Assembly: GCF_009745985.1 (NCBI RefSeq)
Contig: NZ_WFIX01000032.1
Coordinates: 1 to 64,000, forward strand
Direction: 5' to 3'
DNA: 64,000 bases
Origin: Microbacterium karelineae
GTDB taxonomy: Bacteria > Actinomycetota > Actinomycetes > Actinomycetales > Microbacteriaceae
A program made the translations under genes and the position numbers. Under the pieces are notes generated by a model. That model was not told the origin of the DNA. It worked only from the letters and a program-made list of their open reading frames with translations, and searched no databases. The stretch's first letter is position 1, and every line of letters starts with the position of its first letter. Below are positions 54,266-62,319 of this stretch, in pieces.

Positions 54266-55848
54266 CGCACGTGCTCAGCGTCGAAGACCTCGTCATCGAG
54301 GCCGACGGGCGCGGCGCCTCGCAGGCGCTCGTACACGGGATCTCGCTCGAGGTCGCGCCGGGAGAGGCGCTCGGCGTGGTCGGCGAGTCCGGGTCAGGCA
54401 AGAGCCTCACGATGCTCGCGTCGATGGGACTGCTTCCCCTCGGCGTCCGACGAACCGGGGGGCGGATCCTGCTCGACGGGCGCGACATCACCGCCCTCGG
54501 CGCGCGCGAGATGCGCAGGATCCGCGGCCGCGCCGCGGCCATGGTGTTCCAGGACCCGATGTCGGCGCTCAACCCGCTGCGCTCGATCGGCGCGCAGGTC
54601 GCCTCCGCGGTGCGGGTGCATCGGCCGGGGCTGTCGCGCCGCGGGGCGCGGATCCGCGCGGTCGAGCTCCTGGAGTCCGTCGGCGTGCGCGACGCGGCCG
54701 AGCGCGCGGCGACGCGGCCGCATCAGTGGTCGGGCGGCATGCGGCAGAGGGCGATGATCGCGATGGCCATCGCCCACGACCCGCTTCTGCTGATCGCCGA
54801 CGAGCCGACCACCGCTCTCGACGTCACCGTGCAGGCGCAGGTCATGGACCTCATCGACGAGGTCCGCGCGCGCACCGGAAGCGCTCTCGTGCTCATCACG
54901 CACGACCTCGGGCTCGTCGCCGAGCACACCGATCGGATCGCCGTGATGAACGGCGGGCGGATCGTCGAGCAGGGGGCGGCCCTGCGGGTGCTGCACGAGC
55001 CGGCCGATCCGTATACGCGTCGGCTGCTCGCGGCGCGGCCGGAGGCGATCGCGCCGTCGCGCGCCGCGATCTCGGACAGCTCCGCCGACGCCCTGCGCGC
55101 CGAGGACATCGTCGTCGAATACCCGGGGGTCGGGAGAGCCCGCATGCGCGCTGTGGACGGGGTGTCGGTGCGCGTCCGCGCCGGCGAGACCGTCGCCGTC
55201 GTGGGCGAGTCGGGGTGCGGCAAGTCATCGCTCGCCCGGGCGATCCTCGGGATCCAGCCCGCGGTGTCGGGCACGGTGCGCCTCGGGGGCGAACTCGTGG
55301 CGCCGTCGCTCCGAGGCCGCAGCGGGCGCCAGCGAGAGGGGGCCCAGCTCGTGTTCCAGGACCCGTACTCGGCGCTGGATCCCCGCCTGACCGTCGAGCA
55401 GATCGTCGCCGAGCCGCTGCGCATCCGGCGCTCGTACCGACCGGATCGCGTACGGCGCCTCCTCGCCGACGTCGGGCTCGACGAGAGCTTCGCGGCGCGC
55501 ACGCCGTCGCAGCTGTCGGGCGGACAGCGCCAGCGCGTCGGAATCGCGCGGGCGCTCGCCCTGCACCCGGCCCTGCTCGTCCTCGACGAGCCGGTGTCGG
55601 CTCTCGACGTCTCGATCCAGGCGCAGGTCCTCGAGCTGCTCGACGACCTCCAGGACGAGCACGGGCTCGGCTACCTGTTCATCTCCCACGACCTCGGCGT
55701 CGTGCGCAATGCGGCCGACCGCGTCGTCGTGATGCAGAACGGGCGCGTCGTGGAGGAGGGCCCCGTGGAGCAGATCTTCGAGGCCCCGGCGCACGCGTGC
55801 ACGCGCATGCTGCTCGACGCGATTCCCCGCATCCCCGAACGCACGTGA
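54262..55848 (+). CDS. Fused dipeptide-type ABC transporter ATPase (DppD-DppF in one chain)
   Basis: 528 residues with two complete ATPases. Domain 1: GESGSGKSLT, WSGGMRQRAMIAMA, LIADEPTTALDVT. Domain 2: GESGCGKSSLA, LSGGQRQRVGIARAL, LVLDEPVSALDVS. Joined subunits are known in GsiA-like systems. GGGAGG precedes the ATG, which also overlaps the permease stop. It powers import of the ligand bound by the lipoprotein encoded after a 96-base gap. Confidence 0.94.
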   Translation: MTHVLSVEDLVIEADGRGASQALVHGISLEVAPGEALGVVGESGSGKSLTMLASMGLLPLGVRRTGGRILLDGRDITALGAREMRRIRGRAAAMVFQDPMSALNPLRSIGAQVASAVRVHRPGLSRRGARIRAVELLESVGVRDAAERAATRPHQWSGGMRQRAMIAMAIAHDPLLLIADEPTTALDVTVQAQVMDLIDEVRARTGSALVLITHDLGLVAEHTDRIAVMNGGRIVEQGAALRVLHEPADPYTRRLLAARPEAIAPSRAAISDSSADALRAEDIVVEYPGVGRARMRAVDGVSVRVRAGETVAVVGESGCGKSSLARAILGIQPAVSGTVRLGGELVAPSLRGRSGRQREGAQLVFQDPYSALDPRLTVEQIVAEPLRIRRSYRPDRVRRLLADVGLDESFAARTPSQLSGGQRQRVGIARALALHPALLVLDEPVSALDVSIQAQVLELLDDLQDEHGLGYLFISHDLGVVRNAADRVVVMQNGRVVEEGPVEQIFEAPAHACTRMLLDAIPRIPERT

Positions 55849-55870
55849 TCCACCTGACCCCAGATCCATC

Positions 55871-55995
55871 TCACGAAAGCGAACCCATGCCCCCCCACAC
55901 TCGCGGCCGAATCCCTCAACGCCCCCGCTCACGAAAGAGGCCTCATGCCCCGCACACGACGCCGCACCCTCGCGGCCGGATCCCTCATCGCCCTC
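55871..55995 (+). repeat. Decayed tandem duplication of the binding-protein gene's start region
   Basis: Two copies about 58 bases apart share the order TCACGAAAG, ATGCCCC, CGCACAC/CCCACAC, CTCGCGGCCG(G/A)ATCCCTCA and CGCCC. The first (ATG at 55887) is out of frame with the gene and diverged. The second (ATG at 55945) starts the lipoprotein, with about ten extra bases inside. It looks like an old duplication of ribosome site plus first codons. Confidence 0.6.
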
Positions 55996-57492
55996 GGAGG
56001 CGTCGCACTCGCCGGGTGCGCCGGCGGCTTCTCCGACGACGACTCGGCGGGGGGATCGGGGCCGGAGGCGACCCCGACCGCGATCGTCGCCGCTCTGCCG
56101 ACCGACCCGACATCGATGGACCCGATCCAGTCGGGCGCACTCGTGGTGCTGTCGGTGTTCTTCCACACCTTCGACCAGCTGGTCACGATCACACCGGACG
56201 GAGAGCTCGCGTCGCGTCTCGCGCGGGAGTGGATCCCCAACGACGACGTCACGCAGTGGGACTTCGTGCTGAACGAGGGCGTCACGGCGAGCAACGGCGA
56301 GGAGATCACCGCCGACGACGTCGTGTTCACCTTCGAGACGATCCTCGGCGATCCGACGAGCGAGAACCACGCCTACCTGAGCTCGGTCGAGTCGGTCGAG
56401 GCCGTCGACGACCTCACCGTCCGGTTCCACCTCTCGGCGCCGTTCTCGGCGTTTCCCCGCAACACATCGCTCATCTCGATCGTGCCGGCGGACACCTACC
56501 AGGACATGGGGGCGGCCGCATTCGCCCAGGATCCGGTCGGGTCCGGCCCGTACCTGTTCGACGACATCCAGAAGGGCGTCGCCTACGACCTCGTGCGAAA
56601 CGACGACTTCTGGGGGGAGGCTCCCGCGATCGAGTCGATCTCGCTGCGACCCGTCGCATCCGACGAGTCGCGCGTGAACGGCGTCCTGTCGAGCAGCCTC
56701 GACATCGCGCAGATCGGGCCGACCCAGGTGGCGAGCGTCGAGGGCGGCGACCAGGCCCAGGTCTTCTCGGAGCTCTCGAACGGCGTCGTCTTCCTCGGCG
56801 TGAACTCGACGGCCGGGCCTCTCTCGGATCCCGCCGTTCGCGAAGCCGTGTCGCTCGCGATCGACAAGCAGGCGATCGCCGATGGGCTGCTCATGGGGCT
56901 CGCGGAGCCCGCCACTGCGATGCTCGCGCCGGCGGTCGAGGGATTCTCGGCGGAGGTCACGGACACGGGCTACGACCCCGAGCGCGCGCGGGAGCTCCTG
57001 GACGAGGCCGGATACGACGGCGAGGTGATCGACTTCGACTACGCGACCGACGGGCGCATCCCCCTCTCCTCGGAGGTCGCGCAGACGGTGCAGGGTGCCC
57101 TCGAGGAGGTGGGGATCGCCGTGCGGATGAACGGCGCCGATCAGGAGAGCCACACCCTCAAGGTGCGTGGCAGGGAGTTCGAGGGCATCTACCTCAACAC
57201 GTGGGCGCCCTCGACGGTCGACGGCGACCTGCCGCTGACCGACTTCTACGAGCCCGACGGCAACAACAACTACGCGCAGGATCCCCGCACCGCCGAGCTG
57301 GCGGTCGCGCAGCGCGCCGTCGTCGGCGACGAGCGCGAGGCGGTGTTCCAGGAGCTGCTGCAGTACAGCAACGACATGGGCTACTTCGTGCCCCTGTACG
57401 TCCCGATGAACAGCTTCGCCGCCGACCCGGCGCTCGACTTCACCCCGCGCGCCGACGGACTGTTCGAGTTCCGCGAGACGAGCGCCGAGTGA
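55945..57492 (+). CDS. Dipeptide-type ABC transporter substrate-binding lipoprotein
   Basis: 515 residues. Arg-rich start (RTRRRTL), hydrophobic core and lipobox (VALAGC). The mature part is a type-5 binding protein: LPTDPTSMDPIQSGA, FVLNEGVTASNGEEITADDV, VGSGPYLF, VREAVSLAIDKQAI. AAAGAGG precedes the ATG. This fold binds peptides, nickel, opines or similar amino-acid conjugates. The coupled hydrolase and cyclodeaminase-like gene suggest an amino-acid- or amide-like ligand. Confidence 0.92.
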   Translation: MPRTRRRTLAAGSLIALGGVALAGCAGGFSDDDSAGGSGPEATPTAIVAALPTDPTSMDPIQSGALVVLSVFFHTFDQLVTITPDGELASRLAREWIPNDDVTQWDFVLNEGVTASNGEEITADDVVFTFETILGDPTSENHAYLSSVESVEAVDDLTVRFHLSAPFSAFPRNTSLISIVPADTYQDMGAAAFAQDPVGSGPYLFDDIQKGVAYDLVRNDDFWGEAPAIESISLRPVASDESRVNGVLSSSLDIAQIGPTQVASVEGGDQAQVFSELSNGVVFLGVNSTAGPLSDPAVREAVSLAIDKQAIADGLLMGLAEPATAMLAPAVEGFSAEVTDTGYDPERARELLDEAGYDGEVIDFDYATDGRIPLSSEVAQTVQGALEEVGIAVRMNGADQESHTLKVRGREFEGIYLNTWAPSTVDGDLPLTDFYEPDGNNNYAQDPRTAELAVAQRAVVGDEREAVFQELLQYSNDMGYFVPLYVPMNSFAADPALDFTPRADGLFEFRETSAE

Positions 57493-58703
57493 GCGCGCAG
57501 GTCATCTCCGGCGTCCGGCCCTGGGGCAGGGAGCTCGCCGACGTCGAGATCGCGGCGGGGCGGATCTCGGCGATCCGCCCCGCGGGAGAGGGGCGCGCCG
57601 CGGGCGAGATCGTGGACGGGCGCGGCCGGATCCTGCTGCCGTCGTTCAGCGACGCCCACGTGCATCTCGACTCGTCGCGCATCGGGCTGCCGTTCCGGCC
57701 GCACACGGGGGAGCCCGGCGTCTGGAACATGATGCTCAACGACCGTCGGAACTGGCGCGACGCGGAGCGCGACATCGCCTGGCGCACCACCGAGACGCTC
57801 GGCAGGATGATCGCCCGCGGCACCACGAGCGTGCGGACCTATGCACAGGTCGATGTCGACTGCGGGCTCGAGAAGCTCGACGGGGTGCTCGCCGCGAAGG
57901 AGGCGCATGCGGGGCGCGCCGACGTGCAGATCATGGCCTTCCCGCAGGCCGGCCTCCTGCGGGAGAGCGGATCGGCCGAGATCCTCGCGCGCGCGATGGA
58001 GAGCGGGGCCGATGTCGTCGGCGGGATCGACCCGTGCGCGCTCGATCGCGATCCTGCGACGCACCTCGACATCGTGTTCGGTCTGGCGGAGCGATTCGAT
58101 GCGCCGATCGACATCCACCTGCACGAGCCCGGCGAGCTGGCGAAGTTCTCCGCCGAGCTGATCCTCGAACGGATCGAGGCGCTCGATCTTCGCGGGCGCG
58201 TGACGATCTCGCACGGATACGGGCTGGGGACGCTGCCGGACGCGCAGCTGCGTGCGCTGCTCGAGAGGTTCCGCGAGTGGGACGTCGCGGTCGCGACGGT
58301 CGCGCCGCCGTCGCCGCTGTCGGCGCTCCTGCTCGCCGAGCACGGCATCCGTCTCGGGCTCGGGGAGGACGGTCAGCGCGACTACTGGTCGCCGTACGGT
58401 GACTGCGACATGCTCGAGCGCACCTGGCAGCTCGCGTTCACGAACGGCTTCCGTCGTGACGTGCACATCGAGCATGCCGCAGCGATCGCGACGATGGGCG
58501 GGCGCTCGGTGATCGGATCGGCGCCGGCGCTCGACGGGGTCGCCGACCGGCCCGGCCTCGCCGTCGGCGATCCCGCCGACCTCGTCCTCGTGCCGGGCGA
58601 CACGGTCGCGGCCGCGGTGATGGATCGAGGCCGCGACCGCACGGTGCTGCACCGCGGCGTCGTCGTGGCGGATCAGCTCGAGCTCGCGGCGGCCGCGTCA
58701 TGA
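57489..58703 (+). CDS. Cytosine-deaminase-like amidohydrolase
   Basis: 404 residues. Metal site intact: FSDAHVHLDSS (HxH), DIHLHEPGE, TISHGYGLG, and LGEDGQRDYWSPYG with the Asp. C-terminal strands (GDPADLVLVPGD) complete the amidohydrolase sandwich. GTG overlaps the lipoprotein stop (GTGA). Likely hydrolyses an imported cyclic amide or deaminates a ring in the cytoplasm. It is a distant paralogue of the enzyme at 37734, and each sits beside a different importer. Confidence 0.87.
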   Translation: MSAQVISGVRPWGRELADVEIAAGRISAIRPAGEGRAAGEIVDGRGRILLPSFSDAHVHLDSSRIGLPFRPHTGEPGVWNMMLNDRRNWRDAERDIAWRTTETLGRMIARGTTSVRTYAQVDVDCGLEKLDGVLAAKEAHAGRADVQIMAFPQAGLLRESGSAEILARAMESGADVVGGIDPCALDRDPATHLDIVFGLAERFDAPIDIHLHEPGELAKFSAELILERIEALDLRGRVTISHGYGLGTLPDAQLRALLERFREWDVAVATVAPPSPLSALLLAEHGIRLGLGEDGQRDYWSPYGDCDMLERTWQLAFTNGFRRDVHIEHAAAIATMGGRSVIGSAPALDGVADRPGLAVGDPADLVLVPGDTVAAAVMDRGRDRTVLHRGVVVADQLELAAAAS

Positions 58704-59680
58704 CGCTCGTGCTCACGGCGTCCCAGCTCGAGGCGCTCGTCCGCCGCCCGGCGACCGTCGACGCCGTCGCGAGCATCTTCGCGGAGATCGCTCGCGGCGG
58801 CGCCGTGCAGCCGTCGCCGACCTCGATGGGCACCGACTCGGATACGGGGCGGTACCTGCTGATGTCCGCGGCCTCGGATGCGACCGGGACGGCGGTCGTC
58901 AAGCTCCTCGCCGATGTGCCCGACAACGCGCCGCGCGGCCTCCCGACTCAGCGCTCGACGATCGTCGTCGTGGACCGTCGAGACGGCGCACCGCTCGCGG
59001 TGATGCACGGGGGAGTGCCGACGCGCGTGCGCACGGCCGCCGCGAGCGCCGTCGCGACGCGGGCGCTCGCGCGTCCCGACAGCCGGGTGCTCGGTCTCGT
59101 CGGCGCGGGGAACCTCGCGCGCGAGCATCTCCTCGCGATGCAGGGGGCGTGCGGCTTCGAGCGCGCTGTCGTCTGGTCCCGGACGCGGGAGCGCGCCGAC
59201 GCGTTCGCCGCGGCGTCGAGTGGCTGGGAGGTGAGCGTCGCGGACTCCGTCGAGGCGGTCTTCGGCGAGGCCGATGTGGTCTGCACGCTGACACCGTCGG
59301 TCGAACCGCTAGTGCGGGGTAAGTGGCTGCGCGCCGGGCAGCACGTCAACATCGTCGGGGCGCGGCCTCGTCCCGATGAGCGCGAGGTCGACGCCGCGAC
59401 GATGGCTCGCGGGTCGATCTGGGTGGACGACAGGCCGACGGCGGAGACGAAGTCCGGCGACCTCATGCTCGCCGTCGCGGAGGCAGCGGTGGCTCTGTCG
59501 GACGTCGTCGGCACGATCGGCGAGGTGCTCGCCGGCGATGTGCGCGGGCGTCGCTCCGCAGACGAGATCACGCTGTTCGACTCGGTCGGAATCGGCGCCC
59601 AGGATCTCGCGATCGCCGCCCTGCTCCTCGACGCCGCGCGCGCCGCGGGGATCGGAACCGAGATCGACCTGGCGGCGTGA
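58700..59680 (+). CDS. Ornithine cyclodeaminase/mu-crystallin family protein
   Basis: 326 residues. The Rossmann motif GLVGAGNLAREHL, the preceding MHGGVPTRVRTAAASAVATRAL, and the segment NIVGARPRPDEREVD fit the family. Members deaminate ornithine to proline or reduce cyclic imino acids (ketimine, pyrroline) with NAD(P)H. The ATG overlaps the hydrolase stop. As the last gene of the operon it may reduce or deaminate the product of the amidohydrolase. A strong terminator follows. Confidence 0.87.
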   Translation: MTLVLTASQLEALVRRPATVDAVASIFAEIARGGAVQPSPTSMGTDSDTGRYLLMSAASDATGTAVVKLLADVPDNAPRGLPTQRSTIVVVDRRDGAPLAVMHGGVPTRVRTAAASAVATRALARPDSRVLGLVGAGNLAREHLLAMQGACGFERAVVWSRTRERADAFAAASSGWEVSVADSVEAVFGEADVVCTLTPSVEPLVRGKWLRAGQHVNIVGARPRPDEREVDAATMARGSIWVDDRPTAETKSGDLMLAVAEAAVALSDVVGTIGEVLAGDVRGRRSADEITLFDSVGIGAQDLAIAALLLDAARAAGIGTEIDLAA

Positions 59681-59690
59681 CGCGGATCGT

Positions 59691-59725
59691 GTGCCCGGCC
59701 GCGCCCCTCACGCGGCCGGGTGCAC
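59691..59725. terminator. Terminator of the importer-hydrolase-cyclodeaminase operon
   Basis: 10-bp GC stem CCCGGCCGCG (59694-59703) / CGCGGCCGGG (59711-59720) around CCCCTCA, with further GTG/CAC pairing outside. It overlaps the left copy of the 58-bp repeat. The single base difference between repeat copies (59712) is a stem position. Confidence 0.6.
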
Positions 59726-59758
59726 GATCAGCCAGCGGGCGACGACGGGGACGGTGCC
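59701..59758. repeat. Left copy of a 58-bp direct repeat bounding the MerR-SDR segment
   Basis: Bases 59701-59758 match 61623-61680 at 57 of 58 positions (mismatch at 59712/61634). The right copy is the genuine 3' end of the XRE-cupin gene (codons for TVPVVARWLIVHPAG). The left copy is a duplicate of that gene end, 1922 bases away in the same orientation. Confidence 0.85.
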
Positions 59759-60249
59759 GGTGCCTCGGAAAAGTTCAGGAGCGCGTCGTCGCGGCCACCA
59801 TAGATGCGGATCTTGTACTCGGTGGCCTCGAGGGCGAGGGTGAGCTCGCGGATCCGACGAGCGATGCGATCGCGTTGGTCGGACATCATCGCGCGACGCT
59901 CGGGAATGGTGCTCTCACCCTGTTCGACGAGCGTGATGTAGCGCTTGAGATCGTGCATCGTCATGCCTGATACGCGCATGCGGGTGAGGAACACGAGGCG
60001 GCGCACATCGGCCGCGTCGTACTCGCGGTGCCCAGAGGTATTCCGGGCGGGACGAACGAGACCTTCCCGTTCGTAGTAGCGGAGCGTGTGCGCCGACAGC
60101 CCGACGAGACGTGAGGTCTCGGTGATCCTCCGAGGGCTCTCGTCCGTGTCGCCCGTCGTGTCGTCGAGCAGGTCGATCAGGGCGATGACCGCGGCGCCGG
60201 GGCTCCTGCCGTCCGCGAGGAGCCTGTCGACGAGCGCGTCTGTGGACAT
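59728..60249 (-). CDS. MerR-family transcriptional regulator with chimeric C-terminus
   Basis: 173 residues. After a ~40-residue N-terminal extension the MerR HTH is clear: TSRLVGLSAHTLRYYEREGLVRPARN, followed by a dimer helix. ATG 60249 was chosen because TATCGT ends seven bases upstream. The last residues (about PSPSSPAG) are encoded by the duplicated cupin gene end read in a different frame, so the natural C-terminus was replaced when the segment inserted. It likely regulates the SDR gene just upstream. Confidence 0.85.
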   Translation of the reverse strand: MSTDALVDRLLADGRSPGAAVIALIDLLDDTTGDTDESPRRITETSRLVGLSAHTLRYYEREGLVRPARNTSGHREYDAADVRRLVFLTRMRVSGMTMHDLKRYITLVEQGESTIPERRAMMSDQRDRIARRIRELTLALEATEYKIRIYGGRDDALLNFSEAPAPSPSSPAG

Positions 60250-60268
60250 GGTCATCACGATAGGCCGA

Positions 60269-61135
60269 TCAGAATGGTCGCGCAGCAGGTGGCACCCCGG
60301 GGAAGTCGGCCGATTCGCTCACACGCGCCCACGCCTCGACCTCGGCGAGGGACGTCTCGTATGCGCGTCGAAGATTGCGGACCGCCTCGGCGCCGAGCGG
60401 CAGGCGCAGGGGGGCGTCGGGCGCGTCGATCGCCCCCCGAATCGCGCGGGCCGCCCGCACCGGATCCCCTTCCTGCGCACCATCGATCTCGGCCATGTTC
60501 GTTCGCACCGCTCCGACGGTGGCGTCATACTCACGCGCCTGCTCGGCAGTCCGAAGGACACCCGGAGCGTTGAACGCCGTACGGAAGCGGCTGGGCTCGA
60601 CGATCAGCACGCGGATGCCGAACGGTTCGACCTCAGCCGCGAGCGCCTCCGACCATCCCTCGAGCGCGAACTTCCCCGCCGAGTAGCTGCCGACCGCGGG
60701 GAAGGACATGCGCCCTCCCTGACTGCTCATCTGCACGATCGTCCCCTGTTCGCGCGATCGCAGCTGCGGCAGCACGGCACGGACGTACGCGGCCGGCCCG
60801 AGGAGATGCTGCTCGAGCATGTCGCGCAGCGCCCGGTCGGTCACCTCCTCAGCGGTGCCGACCTGTCCGGCCCCGGCGTTGTTCACCAGCACGTCGACGT
60901 GACCGAACTCGGCGGTCGCCGCAGCCACCACCGAGCGAGCGCCGTCGATATCGCGCACATCGTGCTCGACTGGCAGAAACCGATCGCCGTACTGGGCAGA
61001 CAGCCCGTCGAGGCGCGAGGCGCGCCGAGCGGTGCCCGCCACCCGTTCGCCGGCCGCGAGCGCCGCCTCGGCGAGAGCGCGCCCCAGCCCAGAACTCGCG
61101 CCGGTGATGATCCATGACCTGGTGTTCTCGTCCAT
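60269..61135 (-). CDS. Short-chain dehydrogenase/reductase
   Basis: 288 residues, classical SDR with TGASSGLGRALAEAAL, VNNAGAG, the catalytic Ser (VQMSSQGG) and YSAGK. Arg residues after the second strand (TARRASRL) suggest NADPH. ATG 61135 is seven bases after TACCGT (leaderless type); GTG 61141 is an alternative. MerR-SDR pairs are common stress or detoxification modules. It lies inside the repeat-bounded segment. Confidence 0.9.
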   Translation of the reverse strand: MDENTRSWIITGASSGLGRALAEAALAAGERVAGTARRASRLDGLSAQYGDRFLPVEHDVRDIDGARSVVAAATAEFGHVDVLVNNAGAGQVGTAEEVTDRALRDMLEQHLLGPAAYVRAVLPQLRSREQGTIVQMSSQGGRMSFPAVGSYSAGKFALEGWSEALAAEVEPFGIRVLIVEPSRFRTAFNAPGVLRTAEQAREYDATVGAVRTNMAEIDGAQEGDPVRAARAIRGAIDAPDAPLRLPLGAEAVRNLRRAYETSLAEVEAWARVSESADFPGVPPAARPF

Positions 61136-61220
61136 GGTCACGACGGTAGGGATTGGAGCGCGGTCGAAGGCAAGTGCGGCTTCGTGCCCCGCGGGTCACC
61201 GGTGATGGGACTCGGCCTCT

Positions 61221-61448
61221 TCAGTCGAGCGCGCTGTCGGTGGCGGAATCCGCCCGATGCGCGTCGGATGCATGCACTCGAGTGAGATCCGCTCTCGCGA
61301 TCGACACGGCCGTCGTGAGCCGCTCGAGCGCCGAGTCGGCGCCGTCGACATCGTCGCGGTCGTATGCGCGTGCCAGTCTCGAGCTCCACGCGTCGACCGC
61401 CTCGACGATGCCTTGCCGGTAGTGCCTTCGCGCGGCTGCTGTCGCCAT
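61221..61448 (-). CDS. Small hypothetical protein
   Basis: 75-residue, soluble, Ala/Arg/Asp-rich helical protein (RQGIVEAVDAWSSRLARAYD; SALERLTTAVSIARADL). I do not recognise it. GAGGAGAAGG at correct distance before the ATG supports translation. It lies upstream of the SDR gene and inside the repeat-bounded segment. A helical bundle or antitoxin-like role cannot be judged. Confidence 0.5.
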   Translation of the reverse strand: MATAAARRHYRQGIVEAVDAWSSRLARAYDRDDVDGADSALERLTTAVSIARADLTRVHASDAHRADSATDSALD

Positions 61449-61622
61449 GATGCCTTCTCCTCACTCGTGTGCGAAGAGACGGCATCCGTCGTCGGAGCGG
61501 TGCCCCAGGGTGCCGCCTCGCTCTCACGATAGGGGCGTCGCGTTGCTGGCGAGTTGCGCTCCCGTGAAGGGCAGCGGAAGACGAGCCGCGCATCACCGGG
61601 GCCGGAGGATCGTTCCGCCGAC

Positions 61623-61680
61623 GCGCCCCTCACCCGGCCGGGTGCACGATCAGCCAGCGGGCGACGACGGGGACGGTGCC
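61623..61680. repeat. Right copy of the 58-bp direct repeat (native 3' end of XRE-cupin gene)
   Basis: See the left copy at 59701-59758. Sequence is identical except at 61634 and includes the stop codon of the XRE-cupin gene. The bases just outside each repeat differ, so the edges are sharp. Confidence 0.85.
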
Positions 61681-62229
61681 CGCGTTGTGGAGACGATGGG
61701 GGCGGTCGCACGGGTAGGTGATCGTGTCGTCTGCGCGGAGGACGACGATCTCGTCGGAGAAGTCGATCGTCAGCTCGCCCGAGATGACGTGACCGACCTC
61801 GTACCCCTCGTGGCGCAGCAGGCGGTCCTTCGCGGCGGCCGTGCTGCCCGGCGGGTACACCGACTCGAAGTAGTCGACGCCGGGACTGTCGCCGGGCGTG
61901 AGGCGCCGGAAGGTGACGCCGCCGCCGAGCTCGACGCGGGCCGCATCCTCCGCGCGCTCGATGGCGAGGCGATGGTCCGGCGCGGCGCCCGACGGATCCG
62001 CGAGGACATCGGCGAGGGGGACGCCGAGCGCGTCCGACATCGTGATGAGGCGCGAGACGCTCGGCTGCATGACGCCGCGCTCGATCTGTGAGACGGCGCT
62101 CGCCGAGATGTCGAGTCGCCGCGCGAGCTCCGAGAGCGAGACGCCGGCGCGCTCGCGGAGCGCCCGCAGTCGCCGGCCGACGAGCAGTCGTGGGTCGGAC
62201 GGCGCATCAGGGGGTGTCGGCGTGGCCAC
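61630..62229 (-). CDS. XRE-cupin transcriptional regulator
   Basis: 199 residues. XRE HTH (RALRERAGVSLSELARRLDI, SASAVSQIERGVMQPSVSRL) and cupin domain (GYEVGHVISGELTIDF, PCDRPHRLHNAG). GTG 62229 follows TACGAT by six bases (leaderless type); GTG 62235 is possible but lies directly against that box. Divergent from the NCS1 permease with a perfect palindrome between, so probably its regulator, sensing allantoin or a related ureide. Confidence 0.88.
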   Translation of the reverse strand: MATPTPPDAPSDPRLLVGRRLRALRERAGVSLSELARRLDISASAVSQIERGVMQPSVSRLITMSDALGVPLADVLADPSGAAPDHRLAIERAEDAARVELGGGVTFRRLTPGDSPGVDYFESVYPPGSTAAAKDRLLRHEGYEVGHVISGELTIDFSDEIVVLRADDTITYPCDRPHRLHNAGTVPVVARWLIVHPAG

Positions 62230-62297
62230 GGGCACATCGTATCCGGCGCTCGGTCCGACTTCACGGCGCCGAAACACGCGGGACACCGTGCGGGAAA

Positions 62298-62317
62298 CGT
62301 GAAGCGATAACTTCACG
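62298..62317. promoter_or_regulatory. Operator palindrome overlapping the NCS1 permease promoter
   Basis: CGTGAAG-N6-CTTCACG is a perfect 7-bp dyad ending two bases before the ATG. TAACTT inside it (62308-62313) is a -10 box six bases before the start codon. A further half-site CTTCACG lies at 62259-62265 nearer the regulator gene. Binding here would block a leaderless promoter directly. Confidence 0.65.
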
Positions 62318-62319
62318 AC

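Noticed and set aside
55887-55944. Upstream ATG before the dipeptide-type lipoprotein as the real start
   Set aside because: It is out of frame with the lipoprotein; the signal peptide and lipobox follow only from 55945.
54234-58703. Very long open frame (about 1490 codons) running across the ATPase, lipoprotein and hydrolase genes
   Set aside because: Most of it is an Arg/Ala/Pro-rich shadow frame created by high GC content. Only its last 405 codons, in the same frame, are the genuine amidohydrolase starting at 57489.
59701-61680. Insertion sequence or integron cassette explaining the repeat-bounded segment
   Set aside because: No transposase, integrase, terminal inverted repeats or attC-like site were found; only the direct repeat is visible.
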